NCBI GenBank assembly: GCA_025351555.1
Contig: JANXVS010000163.1
Location: forward strand, 1-5,365
DNA length: 5,365 bases
Direction of reading: 5' to 3'
Origin: Pseudomonadota bacterium
GTDB taxonomy: Bacteria; Pseudomonadota; Gammaproteobacteria; Xanthomonadales; Rhodanobacteraceae
Every line of letters begins with the position of its first letter. Position 1 is the stretch's first letter. The notes beneath the pieces were generated by a model. That model was given only the letters and a program-made list of their open reading frames with translations. It was not told the DNA's origin and ran no database searches. Shown here one piece after another: positions 1 to 5,365 of this stretch. A program made the translations under genes and the position numbers.

Positions 1-3
1 TGA

Positions 4-1146
4 TGCGCTCAGTCTTGTAAAGACCTTGGTCGCATCATCACGACGCCGCAGTCGGCCGCGATCAAGACGACCGACGGCCGCGAGGTGCTGAACTTCTGCG
101 CCAACAACTATCTGGGCCTCGCCAACAATCCCGAGATCATCAAGGCCGCGAAGGATGCGCTCGATACGCACGGATTCGGGCTGGCGTCTGTGCGTTTCAT
201 TTGCGGCACGCAGGATCTGCACAAGCAGCTCGAAGCGACGATCGCGAAGTTCTTCGGCACCGACGATGCGATTTTGTATACCAGTTGTTTCGATGCCAAT
301 GGCGGCCTTTTCGAAACGATACTCGGCGACCAGGATGCAGTGATCTCGGACGCACTTAACCACGCCTCGATCATCGACGGCATTCGTCTATGCAAAGCCG
401 AGCGCAGGCGCTATGCGAACGGCGACATGGCCGATCTCGAACAGCAGCTCAAGGAAACGCAGGGCAAGCGCACACGCCTGATCGCGACCGACGGCGTGTT
501 TTCAATGGACGGCTATATCGCCAAGCTCGACGAGATCGTCAAACTCAAGGAAAAATACGGCGCGCTGCTGATGGTCGACGATTCGCACGCGACCGGCTTT
601 GTCGGTCCGAGCGGACGCGGCTCGGCCGAGTTGCACGGCGTGATGGACAAAGTGGATATATTTACCTCCACCCTGGGCAAGGCGCTTGGCGGTGGTTCTG
701 GCGGCTTCACCACCGGGCGCCGCGAAATCATCGATCTGCTGCGCCAGCGCTCGCGGCCCTACCTGTTCTCAAACACCCTGCCGCCGCCGCTGGTCGCCGC
801 CACGATCAAGGTATTCGAGATGCTTAGCGCGAGCACGACCCTGCGCGACAAGGTCAACGAAAACGCGCTGTACTTCCGCAAACGCATGACCGAGGCCGGC
901 TTCGACATCCGCCCCGGCACCCATCCCATCGCTCCGGTGATGCTGTACGACGCCAAGCTCGCCCAACAGTTCGCGAAAGACTTGCTCGACGAGGGTATCT
1001 ACGTCATCGGATTCTTCTTCCCGGTCGTCGCGCAAGACCAGGCACGCATCCGCACGCAGATGAGCGCGGCGCATACGCGCGCGCAGATCGACCGCGCGGT
1101 CGCGGCCTTTGTGAAGGTGGGGAAGAAGCTCGGGGTGGTGAAGTAG
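4..1146 (+). CDS. kbl: Glycine C-acetyltransferase (2-amino-3-ketobutyrate CoA ligase), 5' end missing or disrupted
   Basis: This cytoplasmic PLP enzyme interconverts 2-amino-3-oxobutyrate plus CoA with glycine plus acetyl-CoA, the second step of threonine breakdown after threonine dehydrogenase. The sequence follows E. coli Kbl closely from RIITTPQ (base 31) to the stop TAG at 1144-1146. Visible hallmarks, numbered from the GTG at base 85, are [11 protein letters not shown] (3-13), [10 protein letters not shown] (34-43), [12 protein letters not shown] (88-99), DGVFSMDG (136-143), the cofactor-binding [10 protein letters not shown] (165-174), the PLP Schiff-base lysine K199 in [23 protein letters not shown] (222-230) and [11 protein letters not shown] near the C-terminus. 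K199 corresponds to E. coli K244, so the GTG at 85 lies about 45 residues inside the protein and is not the true start. The homologous frame is open back to base 4 with no ATG, GTG or TTG before 85, and TGA occupies bases 1-3. The real start should lie about 45 bases left of the window. No tdh partner is visible. Function is very secure; the 5' end is not. Confidence 0.95.
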   Translation, partial: CAQSCKDLGRIITTPQSAAIKTTDGREVLNFCANNYLGLANNPEIIKAAKDALDTHGFGLASVRFICGTQDLHKQLEATIAKFFGTDDAILYTSCFDANGGLFETILGDQDAVISDALNHASIIDGIRLCKAERRRYANGDMADLEQQLKETQGKRTRLIATDGVFSMDGYIAKLDEIVKLKEKYGALLMVDDSHATGFVGPSGRGSAELHGVMDKVDIFTSTLGKALGGGSGGFTTGRREIIDLLRQRSRPYLFSNTLPPPLVAATIKVFEMLSASTTLRDKVNENALYFRKRMTEAGFDIRPGTHPIAPVMLYDAKLAQQFAKDLLDEGIYVIGFFFPVVAQDQARIRTQMSAAHTRAQIDRAVAAFVKVGKKLGVVK

Positions 1147-1194
1147 GACGCTGTTCGAATCGATTATCCGACGACAAGTCGCCTGGTAGCTGAA

Positions 1195-1332
1195 ATGAAT
1201 CCTTGGACAAATCTTCCTCGGTACAAGCCATTTGTTCGCAGCATTTTGTCGATCGGCGCAATGCAGCCTAACGGCCCTTCCACACTACCCTCAACTATGA
1301 GCCCGTCATTGCCGTTCAGCTGCTTTCTATAA
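1195..1332 (+). other. Short unassigned reading frame in the kbl-ompA gap, possible gene remnant
   Basis: The 190-bp gap between the convergent kbl and ompA-like genes looks less G+C-rich by eye than the flanking genes. It holds a 45-codon frame from ATG 1195 to TAA 1330-1332. The first residues, MNPWTNLPRYKPFV, look protein-like and resemble a common bacterial N-terminus. The rest (…STLPSTMSPSLPFSCFL) does not. There is no convincing Shine-Dalgarno site (tagctgaa precedes the ATG). On the opposite strand the same bases contain DGLIVEGSVEGPLG, a bactofilin-like phrase, also without a start. I could not find a hairpin followed by a T-tract, so no intrinsic terminator is called for either converging gene. 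Treat this as probable non-coding or relic sequence. Confidence 0.15.
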
Positions 1333-1336
1333 ATTT

Positions 1337-1981
1337 CTACTTCTTGCGAATCACCACTTCGACACGGCGATTCTTCTGACGCCCTGCGTCGGTATCGTTG
1401 CTGGCGACCGGTTTGGTTTTGCCGAAACCTTGCGTGGTCATGCGTGCGGCAGGAATTTGCTCGCGCTCGATCAGCCATTGCATGACCGATGCAGCGCGAC
1501 GCTCGGAGAGATTCTGGTTGTATTTGGGTGCGCCTTTGCCGTCCGTATGGCCCTCCAGACGCACCGCGCCCTTGTAGGCGCGAATCACGGCCGCCAGTTC
1601 CGCCAGCGCATGCGCCGCGTCTGTGCGGATGTCAGCCTTATCGAAATCGAACAGCACGTCGGCCGGCAGTTCGATACGCACTTCGATCTCGGTTTCCTGC
1701 GCGCCAAGGTCGCGCTTGGCCGCGGCAAGATCCTGCACCTTGGCTTGCACCTCGTGCGTCGCATTCGCCAGCCCGCTGACCAAGCCGACGATCTCATGCG
1801 TTTTCGCGACGATGTCGCGTGTTCGCGTCACGACGGTACGCGCCGTATTGACGCCGAGTTTGGTGACCGCGATCTCTGCCGCCTGTTCGGTCGCCGGCGA
1901 CCATGGATCATCGTAGGTTCCGGCGGTGGCACCGGCACAGAACACCAGGCCGGCCAGCAAGCCGGCCAGCCCGCGGATCAC
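1337..1981 (-). CDS. OmpA-family peptidoglycan-binding outer-membrane/periplasmic protein
   Basis: A 214-residue exported protein that probably ties the outer membrane or a periplasmic complex to peptidoglycan. I chose GTG at 1979-1981 as start. It gives a signal peptide (VIRGLAGLLAGLVFCAGATA, cleavage about residue 20 after ATA), and it overlaps the upstream gene's TGA in the sequence GTGA, typical of translational coupling. A longer frame from 2215 only adds Arg-rich sequence antisense to nothing real and overlapping the upstream gene. Residues 30-100 are a predicted amphipathic helical, perhaps coiled-coil, stretch rather than the eight-stranded OmpA barrel. Residues 107-214 are an OmpA C-terminal domain: DVLFDFDKADIR (108-119), LEGHTDGKG (142-150), YNQNLSERRAASVMQWL (154-170), TTQGFGKTKPVASN (182-195) and the terminal KNRRVEVVI (203-211) with the Arg used to bind diaminopimelate. 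The Cys at 15 (LVFC) is a poor lipobox, so a lipoprotein is unlikely. The family call is secure; the specific role is unknown. Confidence 0.92.
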   Translation of the reverse strand: MIRGLAGLLAGLVFCAGATAGTYDDPWSPATEQAAEIAVTKLGVNTARTVVTRTRDIVAKTHEIVGLVSGLANATHEVQAKVQDLAAAKRDLGAQETEIEVRIELPADVLFDFDKADIRTDAAHALAELAAVIRAYKGAVRLEGHTDGKGAPKYNQNLSERRAASVMQWLIEREQIPAARMTTQGFGKTKPVASNDTDAGRQKNRRVEVVIRKK

Positions 1982-2436
1982 GGCGCGTCCTGGATCGCCA
2001 GGTCGTCGAACGGCGGCGTATTGTCGATACTCAGCGACACCGATTTGACCGTTGCAGGCGGCGTCGGGAACTTCATCCAGATCGTCTGGCTTTGACCAGC
2101 CTTGATGGTTTCCCGCCATTCGTCGTTGCCGGCGTTGACTGCGGCGATCGCTGCGCCGGCATCGTCCTTCAGCACCTGGTATTTCTTGCCGGCACCGGCG
2201 TCGAGCAGATAACACTTGTCGTAGCTGAAGGAGACATAGACATCCTTTCCGCCATCGTCGCGCAAGCGCAAACGCACGCTGAGCGTGTTGCCTTTGCGCT
2301 TGAACTCGGTGATGTCGGCGCTGACGCCTTGCCAGTTCGTCGGCTGGCTTGCGAGCGAAGCCTGGGGTTGCTGCGCGATAGCCGCCAGCGGTTCGATTAC
2401 GATCGCGACGGCCAACAAACGGTGTATGGCATGCAT
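1978..2436 (-). CDS. Small exported protein of unknown function, first gene of the OmpA operon
   Basis: A 152-residue protein that I do not recognise as a named family. It starts with a Sec signal peptide: MHAIHRLL, then a hydrophobic core, with likely cleavage after AAIA near residue 21. The mature part (about 130 residues) is rich in alternating hydrophobic strands (TLSVRLRLRD, DVYVSFSY, TIWMKFPTPP, KSVSLSIDN). This suggests an all-beta, immunoglobulin-like sandwich. It has one Cys (residue 75, YDKCYLLD) and a C-terminal PPFDDLAI motif that I associate with small periplasmic partners of OmpA-like proteins. The ATG at 2434-2436 is supported by AAGGGAG (2444-2450) seven bases upstream and by a promoter just beyond it. 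Its TGA (1978-1980) overlaps the OmpA gene's GTG, so the two are probably translated together and may act together in the envelope. Existence as a gene is well supported; function is not assigned. Confidence 0.85.
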   Translation of the reverse strand: MHAIHRLLAVAIVIEPLAAIAQQPQASLASQPTNWQGVSADITEFKRKGNTLSVRLRLRDDGGKDVYVSFSYDKCYLLDAGAGKKYQVLKDDAGAAIAAVNAGNDEWRETIKAGQSQTIWMKFPTPPATVKSVSLSIDNTPPFDDLAIQDAP

Positions 2437-2443
2437 GGCCTTA

Positions 2444-2450
2444 CTCCCTT
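2444..2450 (-). promoter_or_regulatory. Shine-Dalgarno site for the exported-protein gene
   Basis: AAGGGAG on the minus strand lies seven bases before the ATG at 2436. It decides the start of the first operon gene over other candidates. Confidence 0.7.
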
Positions 2451-2465
2451 TGATGTGACGCGATG

Positions 2466-2494
2466 ACTATACGCCGCCGCGAAGCGGTCGTCAC
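2466..2494 (-). promoter_or_regulatory. Sigma70-type promoter of the exported-protein/OmpA operon
   Basis: Read on the minus strand, GTGACG (2489-2494; 4 of 6 with TTGACA) is followed by a 17-base spacer and TATAGT (2466-2471; 5 of 6 with TATAAT). Transcription would begin near 2459, leaving a leader of about 20-25 bases before the ATG at 2436. The spacer contains a small CCGC-GAA-GCGG dyad. Spacing and position are what a vegetative promoter needs, but this is a pattern match only. Confidence 0.55.
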
Positions 2495-2607
2495 GGTTGC
2501 GCCGCAGATCGCTCCGGCGGTGGCGGCATTGATGAAGGCGGGAAAGAAGGTGAGCGCGACTGTAATCCTCAACGAGAACTCCCGAATAACAAGGTCACAC
2601 CTATTCT

Positions 2608-2612
2608 GGAGA
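2608..2612 (+). promoter_or_regulatory. Shine-Dalgarno site for the phosphoesterase pseudogene
   Basis: GGAGA sits seven bases before the ATG at 2620-2622, so the original translation start of the broken gene survives. I could not find a convincing -35/-10 pair for it in the 183-bp divergent gap (2437-2619). Confidence 0.6.
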
Positions 2613-2619
2613 ACATGCC

Positions 2620-3288
2620 ATGCGCCTTCCGTATCGTTTGTCGATGCTCACTTTGTGCGTCGGCGCTGCTGCGGTGCAGGCCGCAACGCCATCTATCCCG
2701 CACTACGACCACGTCGTGGTCGTAGTCATGTCGGCCCATAGCTACGCCAATATTCGTGCCAGCTCGAGCGCGCCGTATATCAACGGACCGTTGATTGTCA
2801 ACGGTGCCAGCTTCACCAGTTCCTACGCGGTGGCCGATCCCGCGCAACCCAATTAATTAGCACTGTTCTCGGGCTCTACGCAGGGCGTCACCGACGAAAC
2901 TTGCCCGAAGAGCTTCGCCACCCAGGGCAGTCTGGGGCAGCAATTGATGAACGCCGGACTCAGCTTCGCGCAATACTCGGAAGGCTTGAATCCCATCGAC
3001 CCCACGACTTGCGGCAGCGGGCTTTACGCGCGCAGGCACAACCCGGTTCCTGACTTTCCAAGCCTGCCAGTGAACGCAAACCGGCCCTACAGCGAATTTG
3101 CCGGAGTATTGGCCAGTGCAACGCTGCCGACGATCAGTTTCGTCGTGCCCAATCTCTGCAACGATATGCACGGCGATTTATCGAGTTGCTCTCCAGCCCT
3201 TGTTGATCTGGTCAAATTGGGCGACGATTGGCTGCAAGCAAATGTGCCACAATATCTGACTTCTTCATCAGGTCAAAACGGTTCCTGA
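2620..3288 (+). pseudogene. Secreted phosphoesterase (acid phosphatase/phospholipase C superfamily), nonsense-mutated and 3'-truncated
   Basis: The frame encodes a signal peptide (MRLPYRLSMLTLCVGAAAVQA) and then the N-terminal two thirds of a phosphoesterase-family (PF04185-like) exported hydrolase. It stops at TAA 2854-2856, after residue 78. Family members usually read PSQPNYLALFSGSTQGV; here it is PAQPN-stop-LALFSGSTQGV. After the stop the same frame stays open for 143 codons with clear homology (GYSEGL-like FAQYSEGLNP, YARRHNPVPDFPS, TISFVVPNLCNDMHGDL, DDWLQANVPQYL). It ends at TGA 3286-3288, just where an inverted repeat begins. The usual next block, QNGSLLIVTWDEDD with its metal-binding aspartates and the roughly 60-80 following residues, is gone. 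The early metal/nucleophile motifs are also changed: the usual MENHSY is MSAHSY and THPS is ADPA. The protein cannot be a normal active enzyme. No frameshift is seen, so decay looks recent, or a readthrough product is possible. Confidence 0.85.
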
Positions 3289-3305
3289 TTAGCGCTATTC
3301 CTCAG
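3284..3305 (+). repeat. Left arm of a 22-bp inverted repeat
   Basis: Bases 3284-3305 (core GATTAGCGCTATTC) match the reverse complement of 3427-3448 at 21 of 22 positions. The only difference is at base 3298 (T versus A). The arm supplies the TGA that ends the phosphoesterase frame. Confidence 0.85.
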
Positions 3306-3426
3306 CTATGTTTCTCCGGAAAACCAATACCGATGCGGGTTTCAGCAAGATTCTCGATCGCGAACGTCCTGCGTCGACGATGCTAGCCACAATGGCTCAA
3401 CCGCGCCGTTTCTCCCGCCTTCTGGG

Positions 3427-3448
3427 CTGAGGATTAGCGCTAATCAGG
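3427..3448 (-). repeat. Right arm of the 22-bp inverted repeat, with a perfect 14-bp palindrome
   Basis: Bases 3427-3448 are the inverted partner of 3284-3305. Within this arm GATTAGCGCTAATC (3432-3445) is a perfect palindrome, so the arm is itself a possible protein-binding dyad. It supplies the TAG (3440-3442) that ends the minus-strand GAF-like fragment. Confidence 0.85.
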
Positions 3449-3736
3449 TTTCCTGATGTGCCTGCACGGCGGCGACAATGCCAGCGCGTCGTCGAACGCG
3501 GGCAGCTCGCTGTGTTCGCCGTTGGCATCCAGATTCGGCACGTGCTCGGTGGCATCAGGCCCGATCAGACCGGCCAGACGGCAGCGCCCCGGCGCCTGGC
3601 CACGTACCAGCAACAGTGCCAGCGAACAATCTGGAAAATCTGCAGCGAAATGCCCATGCAGCGCGCTCAACGCGGCGCGCGAATCGCCATTGAAGGCGCT
3701 TAGTGACAGGATGCGTTCGAAGGACGATGACGACAT
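3440..3736 (-). pseudogene. Truncated N-terminal fragment of a GAF-sensor-like protein
   Basis: A 98-codon minus-strand frame lies 46 bp downstream of lhr in the same direction. Residues 5-83 look like genuine protein: FERILSLSAFNGDSRAALSAL, HFAADFPDCSLALLLVRGQ, GRCRLAGLIGPDATEHVPN and SELPAFDDALA. This is a helix followed by strands, in the style of an N-terminal GAF domain of a signalling protein such as a histidine kinase or GGDEF enzyme. That domain call is inference from pattern only. After ALALSPP the sequence becomes unrelated (CRHIRKPD) and ends at a TAG inside the right inverted-repeat arm, so the gene has probably lost its remainder. No Shine-Dalgarno site or promoter is evident before the ATG at 3734-3736. 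It could instead be a short intact hypothetical gene, but an early cut at the repeat is the simpler reading. Confidence 0.5.
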
Positions 3737-3782
3737 GCGCCGATTGTGGCGGAGAGGGGTTCGGCTTGCCAGCGGTCTGCAA

Positions 3783-5365
3783 TCAATGCTCGACTTCGGT
3801 TTCTGCCACGATCACAGGATCGCCGCGCAACAGCCTCGTTTTCGCCGCCCATTCCGCCGCCGCATCCATCGGTTCGAGCGCGGTGAATACTCCGGCAACC
3901 AGCGAGGCTATGGGTGCGCCGTCCCGATACAGCACGCGCGCACCAGTCAGCCCCGGCAATTTCGCGCCGGCGACGATGGTGCCGACCAGATTCAGAGGAT
4001 CGGCACCGCACACGCTTACCAAAGTATCGTTGTGCGGTTTCTGCCGGATGCTGCGCAGCAGGGCGACGGCTTCGGGCAGGGCGAATTGCTCACCGGACAA
4101 GCCGGCGATAAAGCGGCCGCCGCGAATCTCGCCGCGCGCTTCCAGGCGCTGACAGACGCGCAGCAGATCGCGCCATGGCGGCAGCCACTGCGCCTCACGG
4201 TCGAGCAGGCGCCAGCACACGACGCCGTAGCGCCTGAACAATGTGCGCACGACATGTTCAACTAGATCCAAATCAGTGCGAGCTACATTAATACTTTGCT
4301 TCTTTTTTGTTTCTTCGGCTTCTGGCGGTCGGCGGCGCAGCAGCGCCCAGCGGCCCGCGTCGGCGATGCCGAGCAGGGCCGTGCGACGTCCACGCCGACG
4401 ACCGGGCAGCGGACGTCGCGATGCTGGCACCAGCAACGCGCGCAGGCCGGCGAAGCTGTCGGAATTGATCAGTCCCGAGGCGACCAACTCGGCCATCGCC
4501 GTTTCCAGTTCCGAGTGCAGCAGGTGCGCACCTGTGGCAAGTTCGTCGAAGAACGATGCGCCGTGATCGCGCAGATGGTCGGCGACCGCTTGCGCACGAG
4601 AGGAAAGGGTTGGCGCGGCATCCGCGGCCATGCCGCCAAGTTTCGTCCACATCGATATATTGCGACGTTGCAGCAGCACGATGGGCGTGGCGCGCACCGG
4701 GCCGCTGCCATGCTCGCGCGAAGTGCTGGGTTCGCGCAGGCGTGCCCACACGAGTCGGCCGGCCAGGCACAGATCGTCGAGCCAGGAAATTTCATAACCG
4801 GCCACGCGCGCGGGCAGGATTTCCGATTCCCACGCCGCTGCCGCGGCCTCATAACCTTCCAGTTGCGCGAGCACACCGGCGAGCGCATCCGGCCCGCTGA
4901 CCTGCGCACCCGGCGCCACGCGCTGCCACTCGAACAGGAAGCGCATGTAGTCGCGTGGTTCGACCGGTTCGATCTCCCGGCGCAGGCGCTTCACGGTGTA
5001 ACGGTGGATGCGCGCGAGCAGATGACGCTCGCACCATTCCTCGTCCTCCGTTCCCGGCGTGAAGCGGCCGCGCATCACGAAGCCTTCGCTTTCCAGTGCA
5101 AGCAGAGCCACGTCAATATCAGCCTGCGATAGATGCAACGATGTTGCGATATCCGCTGCGTGCACGGGTCCGAGACCGGTCAGGCGCCCACGCACGATGT
5201 CGGCGAGCGCGGCTTCGCGAGTCCAGGGGATGGCGGAGAATTCGGCTGGCGCGCCGATGGGTGGCTCCGCCACAACATCAGCAAAGATCGACTGGAACTG
5301 CGGCAAGCGTTCGGCCGGAACCCACAGACCCCCGAGCAGCCTCGTCGCTCGCCGTTGTAAAACCA
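3783..5365 (-). CDS. lhr: Lhr-type large ATP-dependent DNA helicase, C-terminal part only (5' end beyond window)
   Basis: The frame is open from the right edge and ends at TGA 3783-3785, giving 526 visible residues. The full protein in this family is roughly 1,400-1,550 residues. Lhr is a superfamily 2 3'-5' translocase implicated in DNA repair; its Walker A and DExH motor domains must lie past base 5365. What is visible is the Lhr-specific C-terminal region of winged-helix modules. In order these are RRATRLLGGLWVPAERLPQF just inside the edge, DIVRGRLTGLGPVHAADIA, the very conserved EWCERHLLARIHRYTVKRLR and REIEPVEPRDYMRFLFEWQR, GYEISWLDDLCLAGRLVWARL, a WTKLGG block, LFRRYGVVCWRLLDRE, PPWRDLLRVCQRLEARGEIR, GGRFIAGLSGEQFALPEAV and DPLNLVG. 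The TTG near 5306 is not a start because homology continues through it. E. coli Lhr C-terminal domain is reported to have uracil-DNA glycosylase activity; whether that holds here is unknown. No stop or frameshift is seen. Confidence 0.95.
   Translation of the reverse strand, partial: VLQRRATRLLGGLWVPAERLPQFQSIFADVVAEPPIGAPAEFSAIPWTREAALADIVRGRLTGLGPVHAADIATSLHLSQADIDVALLALESEGFVMRGRFTPGTEDEEWCERHLLARIHRYTVKRLRREIEPVEPRDYMRFLFEWQRVAPGAQVSGPDALAGVLAQLEGYEAAAAAWESEILPARVAGYEISWLDDLCLAGRLVWARLREPSTSREHGSGPVRATPIVLLQRRNISMWTKLGGMAADAAPTLSSRAQAVADHLRDHGASFFDELATGAHLLHSELETAMAELVASGLINSDSFAGLRALLVPASRRPLPGRRRGRRTALLGIADAGRWALLRRRPPEAEETKKKQSINVARTDLDLVEHVVRTLFRRYGVVCWRLLDREAQWLPPWRDLLRVCQRLEARGEIRGGRFIAGLSGEQFALPEAVALLRSIRQKPHNDTLVSVCGADPLNLVGTIVAGAKLPGLTGARVLYRDGAPIASLVAGVFTALEPMDAAAEWAAKTRLLRGDPVIVAETEVEH

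Larger units (their letters stand above)
3284..3448. mobile_element. MITE-like or deleted insertion-sequence remnant, 165 bp
   Basis: Two 22-bp terminal inverted repeats enclose 121 bp (3306-3426) with no recognisable coding content. The best internal frame is 40 codons, from ATG 3308 to TGA 3428-3430, without a Shine-Dalgarno site. The segment sits exactly between the broken 3' ends of two converging genes, as an insertion followed by deletion would leave it. An 8-bp direct repeat, TTCCTGAT (3282-3289 and 3450-3457), flanks or overlaps the ends and may be a target duplication, but it is not flush with the arms, so the exact ends are uncertain. I cannot assign an insertion-sequence family from the ends. 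A long-looped bidirectional hairpin or a regulator-binding pair is the alternative. Confidence 0.5.

Noticed and set aside
85..87. GTG as the true start of kbl
   Set aside because: Homology to Kbl continues upstream to at least base 31, and a protein starting here would lack about 45 N-terminal residues.
1430..2095. 221-codon plus-strand frame opposite the OmpA operon
   Set aside because: It lies antisense to two well-supported genes, is rich in Arg and His as expected of a shadow frame in G+C-rich DNA, and has no Shine-Dalgarno site or family motif.
1337..2215. Long form of the OmpA-like protein starting at 2215
   Set aside because: The extra 78 residues are Arg-rich shadow sequence overlapping the upstream gene. 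The GTG at 1981 gives a proper signal peptide and a coupled start.
3284..3448. Intrinsic bidirectional terminator formed by the inverted repeat
   Set aside because: The 121-base loop is far too long and neither arm is followed by a T-tract. The small palindrome in each arm also lacks a T-run.
4296..5132. 278-codon plus-strand frame opposite lhr, and the 269-codon frame at 3456-4265
   Set aside because: Both are antisense to conserved Lhr modules. Their translations are compositionally biased and carry no recognisable domain.
5304..5306. TTG as the start of the lhr frame
   Set aside because: The frame is open to the window edge and the upstream codons (RRATRLLGGLWVPAER) continue the Lhr homology.
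5353..5365. Right-end GTTGTAAAAC as cloning-vector lacZ-alpha sequence
   Set aside because: Only about ten bases agree and the lhr frame continues through them, so chance is the better explanation.

Overview
The window is 5,365 bp of G+C-rich bacterial chromosome from a proteobacterium. The Kbl and Lhr sequences and the OmpA-type lipid-free outer-membrane protein fit a gammaproteobacterium of the Xanthomonadales type, but this is inference from remembered family sequences and not a computed placement. No rRNA, tRNA, CRISPR array or complete insertion sequence was seen.

Layout from left to right. (1) Bases 4-1146, + strand: kbl, glycine C-acetyltransferase, nearly complete. Its first ~20 codons lie outside the window or are disrupted by an in-frame TGA at bases 1-3. 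(2) Bases 1147-1336: a gap between convergent genes with no convincing gene or terminator. (3) Bases 1337-2436, - strand: a two-gene operon with a 4-base GTGA overlap. The first gene encodes a small exported protein of unknown function and the second an OmpA-type peptidoglycan-binding protein. A good sigma70-like promoter (2466-2494) and a Shine-Dalgarno site precede it. (4) Bases 2620-3288, + strand: a broken gene for a secreted phosphoesterase (acid phosphatase/phospholipase C superfamily). It has a nonsense codon, has lost several catalytic-motif residues and lacks its C-terminus. (5) Bases 3284-3448: a 165-bp segment bounded by 22-bp inverted repeats that match at 21 of 22 positions. It resembles a MITE or a deleted insertion sequence. 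The reading frames on both sides stop inside its two ends. (6) Bases 3440-3736, - strand: a 98-codon fragment with GAF-sensor-like character. (7) Bases 3783-5365, - strand: the C-terminal 526 codons of lhr, a large superfamily 2 DNA helicase whose motor domains lie beyond the right edge.

Two intact housekeeping functions (threonine/glycine catabolism by Kbl, DNA repair by Lhr) and one envelope operon surround a decay patch at about 2620-3740. There, two converging genes have both lost their 3' ends at a short inverted-repeat element. I see no complete novel system. The most informative items are the inverted-repeat element, the catalytically stripped phosphoesterase, and the uncharacterised exported-protein/OmpA pair.
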